NCBI GenBank assembly: GCA_039105265.1
Contig: JAPFFF010000040.1
Coordinates: 992,001-1,056,000 of the forward strand
Source: Tritrichomonas musculus
Lineage: Eukaryota > Parabasalia > Tritrichomonadida > Tritrichomonadidae
Direction: 5' to 3'
Length of the DNA stretch: 64,000 nucleotides
Part shown: piece by piece, positions 31,708-40,375 of the stretch
Layout of the letters: every line of letters starts with the position of its first letter
How positions within the stretch are numbered: the first letter of the stretch is position 1
Made by a program: the position numbers and the translations under genes
Notes under the pieces: generated by a model
The model's input: only the letters and a program-made list of their open reading frames with translations
The model's database searches: none
What the model was told of the DNA's origin: nothing

Positions 31708-32739
31708 AATTCAATGGTTTATATAATAATTCAATAGTTTACGATTTTTATGTATTCAAAATATAAAAAAAAAATATTGAAAAAAATGGATGAAAGAATG
31801 TACTTTAGATATTTTTAAGTATTGCTTATTAAACTAGGCAGTAATGTGTAATAATAGCAGGTTCTTTTGAATTCATTTGCTCGCGAGTAGTTGATCTTTG
31901 GAAGAACATCTGTGATTGAAGAGCAAGATGAGAGATAACTAGCTAGCACATGCTATTATTGCTGTTCTGAACGTGCAATAATAGCAGGTTCTTTTGAATT
32001 CATTTGCTCGCGAGTAGTTGATATCTTTGGAAGAACATCTGTGATTGAAGAGCAAGATGAGAGATAACTAGCTAGCACATGCTATTATTGCTGTTCTGAA
32101 CGTGCAATAATAGCAGGTTCTTTTGAATTCATTTGCTCGCGAGTAGTTGATATCTTTGGAAGAACATCTGTGATTGAAGAGCAAGATGAGAGATAACTAG
32201 CTAGCACATGCTATTATTGCTGTTCTGAACGTGCAATAATAGCAGGTTCTTTTGAATTCATTTGCTCGCGAGTAGTTGATCTTTGGAAGAACATCTGTGA
32301 TTGAAGAGCAAGATGAGAGATAACTAGCTAGCACATGCTATTATTGCTGTTCTGAACGTGCAATAATAGCAGGTTCTTTTGAATTCATTTGCTCGCGAGT
32401 AGTTGATCTTTGGAAGAACATCTGTGATTAAAAAGCAAGATTATTCTTTTACCCCAAATCTGCCAACTTAAAGACGAGGCAGATCGCTGTATTGTATCAG
32501 CTATAGACCTCAAGGTTATACGCTCGAGATAAGGTAAAAAAATATTTAAATAAATGACCGCCTTTTTTCATAGAGTAAAACGATAAATAATCCTTTCAAA
32601 AAGTTCTTATTTTAACGGTTATTCTATTATTCAAAAAGTTGATTGGATTTTATCGTTATATTGAATTTATTTTCTTCATTTATTTGGACACATCCTCACA
32701 AAAAGTGGGCGCGATTTTGATTGGATCTTCTATTCAGCC
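31708..32739. repeat. MULE right terminal inverted repeat
   Basis: Mirror of the left arm: inner unique part 31708-31845, five tandem units to about 32435, and outer unique part to 32739. Confidence 0.9.
31846..32435. repeat. Subterminal tandem array, five units of 127-129 bp
   Basis: Same unit as in the left arm, inverted. Counting from the inside, units 2 and 3 carry the 2-bp AT insertion and units 1, 4 and 5 do not. This order differs from that of the left arm, so the arms were not copied whole from one another. Confidence 0.9.
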
Positions 32740-32748
32740 CAAAAATAA
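32740..32748. repeat. Right 9-bp target-site duplication of the MULE
   Basis: CAAAAATAA, identical to 27839-27847 and directly adjacent to the terminal TCAGCC. Confidence 0.8.
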
Positions 32749-33636
32749 TCAAGCAATAATAAGAATATTTAAAGCAATAATAAAGTGCCAAATAATATTC
32801 CGAATTATATACAAAAATTTAAATATGTATAAATTTGCGAAAAAATTTTGAGGATCTTGATATCATTTCACTGGAATTCCCAATTTTAGACAATAATTGA
32901 ATATAGATTTTCCAAGAATGTTTTTGAAGCTTTAAAAGCAAGATATTATAATATTAGAATATAATAATTATATAATTATATTTTTTATAATATTAGTTAG
33001 GCAATTTATTAAGATATAAAAAATTCAATGTCTATTAAAATTCCTTTGAATAAAAAAAAATAAAAATTCTCTTAAAATTAAAAAAAGTAGCTTTTATAAT
33101 ATTAAATATGGTTTTAAAACATAATGTGATGAAAAATAATTAATTAAATTTCTTATTTAATAATATATTTTTTGAGATCTCTTTAATTTAAATTTAAATT
33201 TTTCATTTTGTGTCAAAAAAAAAAAAAAAAAAAAACGTAAAACCCCGCCATTTCTAAAATCTCAAAAAATCGTGCAATTTATTAAACATGAAATGAATCT
33301 TTAATCGCATATCAAGTATAATTAACTTAAAGACTAGTGCATAAAAAAACTGGGAGAAAATACCTTTAAAAATTTGTAAATTTCAATTAAATCTTATAAT
33401 TCACGAAAAAAAATATTCAACTCTTTGTTTTTGCTTTATTATTTTTGAAAAAAATGAATAATGGGATGAAATGTTCGAGAAAACGTTTATTGTGAAGTGA
33501 AAATTCTTGCATAGAAAAAATTGAATTAGCAATAACTTGTCTTCATTCATGATATCATTATTTTGTTCAAAAGTATAAATGTCATATTTTTTTATATTTA
33601 AAAAGTTGAAAAATAGCCGTTAAAATAAATAATTAA
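32749..33636. other. AT-rich spacer and promoter region
   Basis: No gene is seen. A poly(A) run of ~21 bases lies near 33215. The end of the region carries AGCCGTTAAAAT at 33615-33626, described separately. Confidence 0.5.
33615..33626 (+). promoter_or_regulatory. AGCCGTTAAAAT motif before the ATG
   Basis: The core CCGTTAAAAT (reverse ATTTTAACGG, containing a TAACGG Myb-type site) lies 20 nt upstream of the ATG at 33637. A nearly identical AGCCGTTTAAAAT precedes the APC6-like gene at the same scale. Neither gene has a clear TCA-type Inr, so this may be an alternative core promoter element. Confidence 0.35.
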
Positions 33637-34767
33637 ATGAGGAATTCAACACATCGAGTCGTCTATCGATCTATTGGCCAACAGATTCGAGAAGCCATGC
33701 ATCAGTTTCCTACTTTAGAAAACACAAATAATCGTGATTTTTCAATAGTTTTTACAGATGCGCCTGAATTCAAATTTCATTTTACAATTAATGAACGATT
33801 CCCAGAAACAAGCCCAAAAATATTGCTTAATGGATTTGACTTTCCTACATCTCTCACTTCATTTTGGCAACCAACAATTACAATCAGTCAAATTGTCAAC
33901 CACCTTCATTTAATTGCATTGGCCCGTAAGAACCCCAATCATTCTTCAAATCTCAGCCAAAATATATCATTTAGAGGTAATTTGAATTCATCAATGCCAC
34001 CTAGATTCAACAAAAATCACCCAGATTTTAATTCAATGACCGAGCCAAATGAAAATCAAGATTCAAACGATGCTGAAAAAATGAAGTATCATAAAGATAG
34101 GCATAATGAAGATGAAACTAAAAGTGAAGTCGAAGATGACGATGAAATTGACCTTGATAACATTGATGTTGATAGTGATAAAGATTTTGATGACCCACCA
34201 ACTGAATTACTTAATTCTTCGGGAAACTTGTCAGATAACAAGTATTCTTCAATAAGATCTGGTCATAAGAATGGTAAGTCAAGTAAATCAAAAGTCTCAA
34301 ATGAAAAAAGCAATAGATCAAATAAAGTAGACGTTCTTGAAGAAGAAGAAGAAGAAGTTGAAGTTGAAATCAATATTAGGGAAATAAATAACGAGCCCAA
34401 ATCTAAAAAGTCATCATCAAAAAACAGAAAATACAAGTTAAAACCAAACGCTCATGCCGCAGCTATTCAAAATAGAGATATCTTTCTTGATATTGAAGAA
34501 TTAGATGCAGTTGTTACTGATAATGAAAACCTAAAAGATGATGCAAGCCAAAAAGAAAATGAAAATGAATTTGAAGATGAAGATGAATTTGGTGATGGTG
34601 AAGAAGAAGAAGAAGAGATTTATGAAGATGATTCATCTTTAGATAAAAAGATTAGGAAATTAGGATATCTTTACCTTAAGAAAAACATCGATACAATCGG
34701 GTATATACAAATGTTTAAAGAATTAAAGAAGCCTGGTCCAAAAGAAGCAGATGAAGATCTTTTTTAA
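33637..34767 (+). CDS. Acidic protein with N-terminal UEV/RWD-like domain (VPS37-like candidate)
   Basis: A 376-residue protein. Residues ~1-95 look like a truncated ubiquitin-conjugating (UEV/RWD-type) fold: a helix, strands FSIVFTDAPEFKFHFTINERF, then ETSPKILLNGFDFP and a tryptophan-containing turn before a helix. No catalytic Cys is present in the expected place, so it is not an active E2. Residues 115-310 are low-complexity and acidic. The C-terminus (DKKIRKLGYLYLKKNIDTIGY...) is helical and faintly resembles the Mod(r) region of ESCRT-I VPS37. A UEV-like head plus Mod(r)-like tail would fit VPS37A, but this is inference. There is no signal peptide or membrane segment. Confidence 0.4.
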   Translation: MRNSTHRVVYRSIGQQIREAMHQFPTLENTNNRDFSIVFTDAPEFKFHFTINERFPETSPKILLNGFDFPTSLTSFWQPTITISQIVNHLHLIALARKNPNHSSNLSQNISFRGNLNSSMPPRFNKNHPDFNSMTEPNENQDSNDAEKMKYHKDRHNEDETKSEVEDDDEIDLDNIDVDSDKDFDDPPTELLNSSGNLSDNKYSSIRSGHKNGKSSKSKVSNEKSNRSNKVDVLEEEEEEVEVEINIREINNEPKSKKSSSKNRKYKLKPNAHAAAIQNRDIFLDIEELDAVVTDNENLKDDASQKENENEFEDEDEFGDGEEEEEEIYEDDSSLDKKIRKLGYLYLKKNIDTIGYIQMFKELKKPGPKEADEDLF

Positions 34768-35001
34768 AACATATTCGAAACTAAAGATGAAGATAAGTTT
34801 TATTTTGTTTCAAATTAAACAAACTTTATTTATAATAAAATTTGCATAATTATGACTTCTGGCTAATTTTTAATATAATATTTAATACAAAACAAAAATA
34901 ATTATAAAATAATTAATATAATGTGATCAAAAAGCATTAGAAAATAACTAATTCTTCCGATATTTGAATTGCTTTAAGCTGAATAACAATTTCTTAATAT
35001 T

Positions 35002-35325
35002 TTATGAGTTTTGTAAGCGCTTATTATCATATTCCAAATATAAATCAATTGCTGAGTCGATATCTTTGCATCGATGATCGTTTACAACTTTATTTTGGAT
35101 AAGCACATTTGAAAAACCTAATTGAGTGAGTTGATCTTTCAATTTTTTCATTGCGTCATCAATTTTACTTTGTTCTTGTTTAACTTGAGAGGTTGTTGCT
35201 TGAAATTGGAGAGGAGGTTCATGATTAGGATCATTTTTTGCTATATATATGTCATAGTCACCAAGCGCCTTTCTTTTTTCTCTGATTTTGATACTTCTTT
35301 CAGTTTCTTTCATAACTCTTTCCAT
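35002..35325 (-). CDS. Small protein with C-terminal UBA-like domain
   Basis: A 107-residue protein. The first half is charged and likely disordered or helical (MERVMKETERSIKIREKRKA). Residues ~65-103 (LKDQLTQLGFSNVLIQNKVV...DIDSAIDLYLEY) match the three-helix pattern of UBA-type domains: a LGF loop after helix 1 and a helix 3 of the SAIDLYLEY form. Ubiquitin binding is the expected role. It lies 3' of the acidic protein in convergent orientation and upstream, tandem, of no partner. The start is the first ATG in frame; no Inr is clear. Confidence 0.55.
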   Translation of the reverse strand: MERVMKETERSIKIREKRKALGDYDIYIAKNDPNHEPPLQFQATTSQVKQEQSKIDDAMKKLKDQLTQLGFSNVLIQNKVVNDHRCKDIDSAIDLYLEYDNKRLQNS

Positions 35326-35528
35326 CTTAGTTTTTCCTCATTACTCTGCATTTCACATCACATTTCACTATATCGAGAAAATCTTAAAAAATCGAAAAAA
35401 TTATAGATAAAATTTAAAATAGATATTTATTCCATATAATAGTAAATAAAAAAATAGTATATATCGAAAAATTTAGTTTTAATACAAATAATTCAATAGA
35501 ATTATAACTATAATATATCGATAGATAT

Positions 35529-37103
35529 TCATTTTTCATTGGAAAGTAAATCGCCTATCAAGCATTCAATAGTCCCAGTTTTGGCAATTATTGTGGAATT
35601 TTTATCTGTTTCACCTTCAGGAGCTCCTATTATCTGAGAAGAATTCATTTTTAATGCAAATTTATGTTGATTATCCTTTTGAATATTAAAATTAGCATCT
35701 TTTAATGTAATAGACAACTTCTTATCTTTTTCTTTTGATTCATGCTGATGGTGACCATGCAGAGGCAATAAAAATTCAATCCATTCTGCAGTTCCAGTAA
35801 TTTCTTTGTCAACTTGGCTTATTTCAAGAAAATTGATGAGTTTCTCTTTAATTAAATCAAAGTTCTTTATATCTGTATTGATAGTAGCTTTACCTGGTAT
35901 ACTTAAAGTGGCTTGCTCGATTGAGTCTTTCACATTGATCAATGTTTCTGAGTGGAAAAAGAAGTTTTTAGGGTTAAGATAAGTTCTGTCAATATTGTCA
36001 TTCTTTGGGATAGATAGAGTTTTGTTACCTTTTTCTGCTTTGATCACATCTTCACCGTTTATGAAAAATTCAAATTCTGGGATGACTACAATACGACGTG
36101 AAACATAAACGCAATCTGGATAAAAAATATTTGAAATAGAAAGACCTTTTTTCATTAAAATATCAAACATAAACCTCATATTTGGCTTTGAATTTGGTTC
36201 TGTAGAGAGTTTCGTTTGTAAATGAAAAGTAATTGATTGGAAATGAAGACTAATGCGTGTAACAAACCAAAGCATTACTGGTACGTGATTAACAACTTGG
36301 AGCATATGCTTTCTGAAATCCCACATTTTATAGGATATTGATAGAACTTGTTTGATTTCTTTAAGAGCCTCGTAGAGACTTTCATTGATCGATATTGCCA
36401 TATCTCGAGTAGTAAACAAATCGAATTCACTTGTATTAAAAGTAGTATTTTTCCTCTTTTTAACAACGATGGTACCCATTATAGGCACTCCATCAACTAT
36501 TTGACCAATAAGCTCATCAAAATTGGGTCGATGAGCCAGAATACATATTTTATCTACGTTAACGAAAAATTGATTATAAGCGAGACCTTTTTGACTGATA
36601 AGTTGTCGTAAATCTGCTGGAGTTGAAATAAGAAAATGGTCATTGGTTCCATAAAGCGAAAAGTTTGATAAATATACTACAATAATATATTTCCCTAATA
36701 TATTAATATTCAGTTTGAAGTTATTTACTTTAATTGAAGCAGTATCGAGCTCTGCTTCAATATTCTCAGCGGGAAATGCTAAACCAGGGATTGTTGATAG
36801 ATCAAAATCCACAGGGGCTATATTAAGATCGAGATTTATTACTAAATCAGTTACTTCGATCCGTATTGGTGTCGTGTCGGCAGACATTAATGATTTTTTA
36901 ATTGAAAGATGTCCAATTGTTCCACTAGTAAGACTGAAAGGACCAAACGCAGATATGAAAAATGACATATTTCTTGGATGAAGTTGTAGATTGTCTAGTT
37001 CAATATGAGCTTTCATCGTCGTCTTAACATTAGATGGGTTATAATTGGAGAAAAGGAAAGAAAACTGAGGCTGAATTAAACGAGAAAAAACAACAGTACT
37101 CAT
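35529..37103 (-). CDS. Short chorein/VPS13 N-terminal-like protein (lipid-transfer family)
   Basis: A 524-residue protein starting at the ATG at 37103. The N-terminus has the chorein (VPS13-N) pattern: a hydrophobic first helix, then HIELDNLQLHPRNM, then FGPFSLTSGTIGHLSIKKSL and PIRIEVTDLVINLD. These correspond to the ELxNLxL...GxIGxLxIxIP...IxIxxLxL core of VPS13, ATG2 and bridge-like lipid transfer proteins. The rest is beta-rich and could continue the hydrophobic groove. At 524 residues it is far shorter than VPS13 (~3000), so it would form only a short groove, or act in a multimer. Likely at membrane contact sites. There is no sign that the end is a truncation: the stop is followed by ordinary spacer. 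Confidence 0.6.
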   Translation of the reverse strand: MSTVVFSRLIQPQFSFLFSNYNPSNVKTTMKAHIELDNLQLHPRNMSFFISAFGPFSLTSGTIGHLSIKKSLMSADTTPIRIEVTDLVINLDLNIAPVDFDLSTIPGLAFPAENIEAELDTASIKVNNFKLNINILGKYIIVVYLSNFSLYGTNDHFLISTPADLRQLISQKGLAYNQFFVNVDKICILAHRPNFDELIGQIVDGVPIMGTIVVKKRKNTTFNTSEFDLFTTRDMAISINESLYEALKEIKQVLSISYKMWDFRKHMLQVVNHVPVMLWFVTRISLHFQSITFHLQTKLSTEPNSKPNMRFMFDILMKKGLSISNIFYPDCVYVSRRIVVIPEFEFFINGEDVIKAEKGNKTLSIPKNDNIDRTYLNPKNFFFHSETLINVKDSIEQATLSIPGKATINTDIKNFDLIKEKLINFLEISQVDKEITGTAEWIEFLLPLHGHHQHESKEKDKKLSITLKDANFNIQKDNQHKFALKMNSSQIIGAPEGETDKNSTIIAKTGTIECLIGDLLSNEK

Positions 37104-37429
37104 CAAGCAGATATAGATTAAAATTGATTAGTTTACAAAAAAAAAAAAAAGATTCACATGCCCAAAAACTCAAAATTTGTTTTCAGAATTTTCTCTTTAT
37201 GCTTTTGTTTTGCAAATATTGATAAAATTAGCTTATGCTTTCTATGACTAGATTGGATAGTTAAATATATCCATCCTTTTATTTTCATAATGCAATTCTT
37301 TAAGTTTTTCAAAAGCATGGTAGATATAATCGATTTGCTAAAAAAGACTCCTTAAATCAGTTTCAAATAATTGAGCATTAAGTATACCAAAAAAAAATTA
37401 ATTCAATATCTTTATATTCAACTTTTGGA
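37104..37429. other. Spacer between chorein-like and helical-repeat genes
   Basis: AT-rich, with a 14-base A run near 37138. It holds the promoter of the chorein-like gene and the 3' end of the next one. No gene is seen. Confidence 0.5.
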
Positions 37430-38740
37430 TCACCAATTTTCAATAATTCTGGTTTTCTCATATATTTTTGCATAAACAATGTCGGCAGTACTAGCTACAT
37501 CTTGATTAGTATGAGTCGCTAAATTATTAATAGCATCTAAAATATCATATTCACCAACCCTCATATAAAATTGATTGAAAACATTATTTTCTAAAGAAAA
37601 TGTAAAAATTGAGTCAAGACCATATAACAATTGAATAGACAAAAAAGGGCGATCAAGATCAAGGATGATCATAATTGATTCTCTTATATCACAAAATTTT
37701 TCATCTCCGCAAATATTTTTAACTAATTCTTGGGGAAAATTTTGCATTAATAATGATAGAAAATATCCGGCATCAGACTTCACGGCAAATGTTAATTCTT
37801 GTATTAAAGAATTCAAATAAGTAATTAATTGCTGAAATGAAAGAGAACTAAAAAAGTAGTTTTCTTTGAAGTTTTCAACATCTAATTTCAAAAAGTTTGT
37901 TAATGCATGAATTGAATGAATCATAAGTGAAATTGAATTTTTATTTGTAATACCTGATAAAATTGCATTACGGATTTGAGGATTTAAAAAAATTTCAATA
38001 TCTTTTGTTATTTGAGCTAGCATGATCAAAACTGTTGATAGCGTTTCTGAATCAAAATTAGTTGCGTTTGCATAAAAATCAAAACTTGATATAGGAAAGG
38101 TGCTTGGAAAGACACAAAATACATTCAAATGTGCTGTATAAATCGATAAAGCAGTTTCTTTATTTACAAAAAAGGATATTTCTTTAAGAAACATAATAAA
38201 AGGTAGCTTAGCAGATTTATTTTTCCTAGTTAAATTTTGAGATATTTTTTGTGCTATTCGACTAATATATACTTTATCATTTGTTGATTTGATAATATCA
38301 TACATATTATAAGGAAATTTTTTTATAATATTTGGTGATATCAAATCATATATACATTTAAAAATGACTTTTGATACTTTATTTGTAGATCCATTTAGAG
38401 ATAAAAATTGTAAAAATAAGTTAAAGATTATTTCATTTTTTTCAAATAATCCATTGATAATGATAGAATCTATGACTTCTCCAATAACACATTTTTGATC
38501 CATAGAAAAATTATTAGAATTGAGATTTTGAAATAAAAGTAAGAGAAAATCAAAGGAAATATAATTATTATTAAAAACTGGAATGGGAAATTCAGACGAA
38601 TTCATAATAATGCTGATCATATCAGGAAAAGGATCAAAAATAAAATTAATATTAAATTGTTTTTCGTTTGTGCTAGTTTCATAAAATTCACATCTATCTA
38701 TATCAAAAGCATTTGATTTTTCTTTATATTGGAGACACAT
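37430..38740 (-). CDS. Helical (ARM/HEAT-like) protein, unknown
   Basis: A 436-residue protein from the ATG at 38740. It is almost entirely amphipathic helices with Asn/Ile/Phe-rich composition (FLLLLFQNLNSNNFSMDQ, LQFLSLNGSTNKVSKVIFKC, SLMIHSIHALTNFLKLD). The spacing of ~40 residues suggests degenerate armadillo/HEAT repeats, a class very common among trichomonad hypothetical proteins. There is no signal peptide, membrane segment or enzyme motif. I do not recognise a specific family. It is divergent from the beta-barrel candidate, with ~250 bp between the two starts. Confidence 0.5.
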   Translation of the reverse strand: MCLQYKEKSNAFDIDRCEFYETSTNEKQFNINFIFDPFPDMISIIMNSSEFPIPVFNNNYISFDFLLLLFQNLNSNNFSMDQKCVIGEVIDSIIINGLFEKNEIIFNLFLQFLSLNGSTNKVSKVIFKCIYDLISPNIIKKFPYNMYDIIKSTNDKVYISRIAQKISQNLTRKNKSAKLPFIMFLKEISFFVNKETALSIYTAHLNVFCVFPSTFPISSFDFYANATNFDSETLSTVLIMLAQITKDIEIFLNPQIRNAILSGITNKNSISLMIHSIHALTNFLKLDVENFKENYFFSSLSFQQLITYLNSLIQELTFAVKSDAGYFLSLLMQNFPQELVKNICGDEKFCDIRESIMIILDLDRPFLSIQLLYGLDSIFTFSLENNVFNQFYMRVGEYDILDAINNLATHTNQDVASTADIVYAKIYEKTRIIENW

Positions 38741-38990
38741 TTGAAACAATTTATAAGGAAAATATAATATAAATTGGTTAATACGTTAAGGAATTCAGAA
38801 AATAAACGTCTTTATTTCAAATTACATCCTCATTTGTCTTTTTATCTCATAAATGTATTTTCGATTAATAATAATACTCTTATATATAATTTTTTAATAA
38901 ATCAAATCAAAAACAATCCATTAATAAGATATGATAAGATTTTTACATTTCAAAAAAAGTAATCAAAAAGTTTATTATTAAACTGTTCAA

Positions 38991-40019
38991 ATGAGAGCAG
39001 AAGCCCTCAATAACGTTGGTAAATCGATTTTAAGTTCGGGGAATGCTGATATATACAGTTTTTCAATTAGTAAAAAGATATGCGGATTTAGAACAAGCTT
39101 TCAGAATAAAAATAAAGAAATTTGTATTGATTCAAACATGTCAAACGAATATGGAAGTATCATATCATCAATTAGCGATAAAAAACCTATTTTAATATTT
39201 CGTCCTAATCTTGGCGAAACATTTCTAGAAATATCAATGAGCTGCGATGATTTTTTAAAATTGGATGCCCAATTCACCCAGCCAATAGTTTTTAAGCAAA
39301 TTCCATTTAAAGTGCATGCGGAATGTGTGAACAATAAATCACTTTTATCAATTGAAACAACAAAATTTATTTCATACTCAGATTTTTTGAAAGGAATGAT
39401 TTTTGTTAAGTATGGTAAAAGCTTAGATTTTAATGTTGATATTTATCTTCCAAACAATGAAAGTCATTTATTAATTGATTCATCTCAGATTACTTTTAAT
39501 AATAGTCTAGGAGTTCATAACTCGCCTTTCAATTCCTTTTCAAGAAGGAGATTGTCTTTACCATTCTGTTTATCATCATTTTTTGTTACCTATAAACTTT
39601 GTTACGATTATTTATCAGTGCAAAAGCAGATCGGATTATATGCTCAATCTAACAAAAAATTAAATACTCTTTCAATATTATATAATCTTAACCAAAAGGA
39701 AGTAGATTTAAAGGCGGAAACAAATGTTAATCCTGGTTTGTCCTTTGCAACATCTGCTGGTGTAATATTAAATACAGATAAAAAAAACGAACAAGATAGG
39801 TTTAAATTAATAAACTTCAAAATTGGAACATCCTTTTTAACACATGGTAGATTCAATTCAAAATGTAATCTTCAATTTACTATTCCAAGTAATGAGGTTA
39901 CTGCAAAATTACAAACAGTATTGAAGCATAGATTTTTGGTTAATGCTTCTACTACGTTTAATTTTCTGACAAAATCTTTCGGAGTGGGATTAGATATTGT
40001 TTGCAATTCAAATGAATGA
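38991..40019 (+). CDS. Candidate outer-membrane beta-barrel protein (Tom40/porin type)
   Basis: A 342-residue protein without signal peptide or hydrophobic helix. From ~30 onward it is built of alternating-polarity strands separated by short polar turns (FLEISMSCDDFLKLDAQF, LDFNVDIYLPNNESHLLIDS, FKIGTSFLTHGRFNSKCNLQF). The last strand, SFGVGLDIVC, fits the organellar beta-signal (polar-x-Gly-x-x-hydrophobic-x-hydrophobic) recognised by the SAM complex. Length and layout suit the Tom40/VDAC superfamily or the divergent trichomonad hydrogenosomal porins. It would sit in the hydrogenosome outer membrane for protein import or metabolite passage. This is inference from pattern; sequence identity to known Tom40 is not obvious. 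Confidence 0.45.
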   Translation: MRAEALNNVGKSILSSGNADIYSFSISKKICGFRTSFQNKNKEICIDSNMSNEYGSIISSISDKKPILIFRPNLGETFLEISMSCDDFLKLDAQFTQPIVFKQIPFKVHAECVNNKSLLSIETTKFISYSDFLKGMIFVKYGKSLDFNVDIYLPNNESHLLIDSSQITFNNSLGVHNSPFNSFSRRRLSLPFCLSSFFVTYKLCYDYLSVQKQIGLYAQSNKKLNTLSILYNLNQKEVDLKAETNVNPGLSFATSAGVILNTDKKNEQDRFKLINFKIGTSFLTHGRFNSKCNLQFTIPSNEVTAKLQTVLKHRFLVNASTTFNFLTKSFGVGLDIVCNSNE

Positions 40020-40091
40020 TCCTGATTGATATTATAAAATAATTTTATAAATATATTATTATTTTGCTTTGCATTTAATGAAACGCTTTCA

Positions 40092-40128
<37 letters not shown>

Positions 40129-40375
40129 ATGAGGGCTCGAATGATATTTTTTCCCCTAAATATTTTATTACACAAGCCGAATTTATGTTATTCATCTCAT
40201 GAAAGATTAATTTTAATTGTAGTACTTCTTTATATCATTCTTTCCAAATAATCAAAGATGATTTCACCACTAATTCATAGCTAAACAATTCAATGAACAA
40301 AGATTATCAAAGATTAAAAGATCCAAGTAAAAAATTTAAAAAAAAAAAATATTGAAGGAAGCCGTTTAAAATATT
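40020..40375. other. Spacer with poly(T) tract
   Basis: A T run of ~28 bases (40097-40124) follows the beta-barrel candidate. The stretch ends with AGCCGTTTAAAAT at about 40360. No gene is seen. Confidence 0.55.
40360..40372 (+). promoter_or_regulatory. AGCCGTTTAAAAT motif before the ATG
   Basis: Lies directly before the ATG at 40376 and resembles the motif in front of the gene at 33637. It may be a TCA-less core promoter element with a Myb-type TAACGG-like core on the reverse strand (AAACGG here). Confidence 0.35.

Larger units (their letters stand above)
27848..32739. mobile_element. Complete-looking Mutator-like element (MULE), 4.9 kb
   Basis: The element begins GGCTGA and ends TCAGCC, with a 9-bp direct duplication CAAAAATAA on both sides, the length typical of Mutator insertions. 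It has very long terminal inverted repeats: left 27848-29263 (~1.42 kb) and right 31708-32739 (~1.03 kb). By eye these are nearly identical except for the outermost ~17 bp and the number of internal tandem units. One intact transposase gene fills the middle on the minus strand. Arms, gene and target duplication all intact imply recent transposition and possible present activity. It is a plain DNA transposon. Confidence 0.9.
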
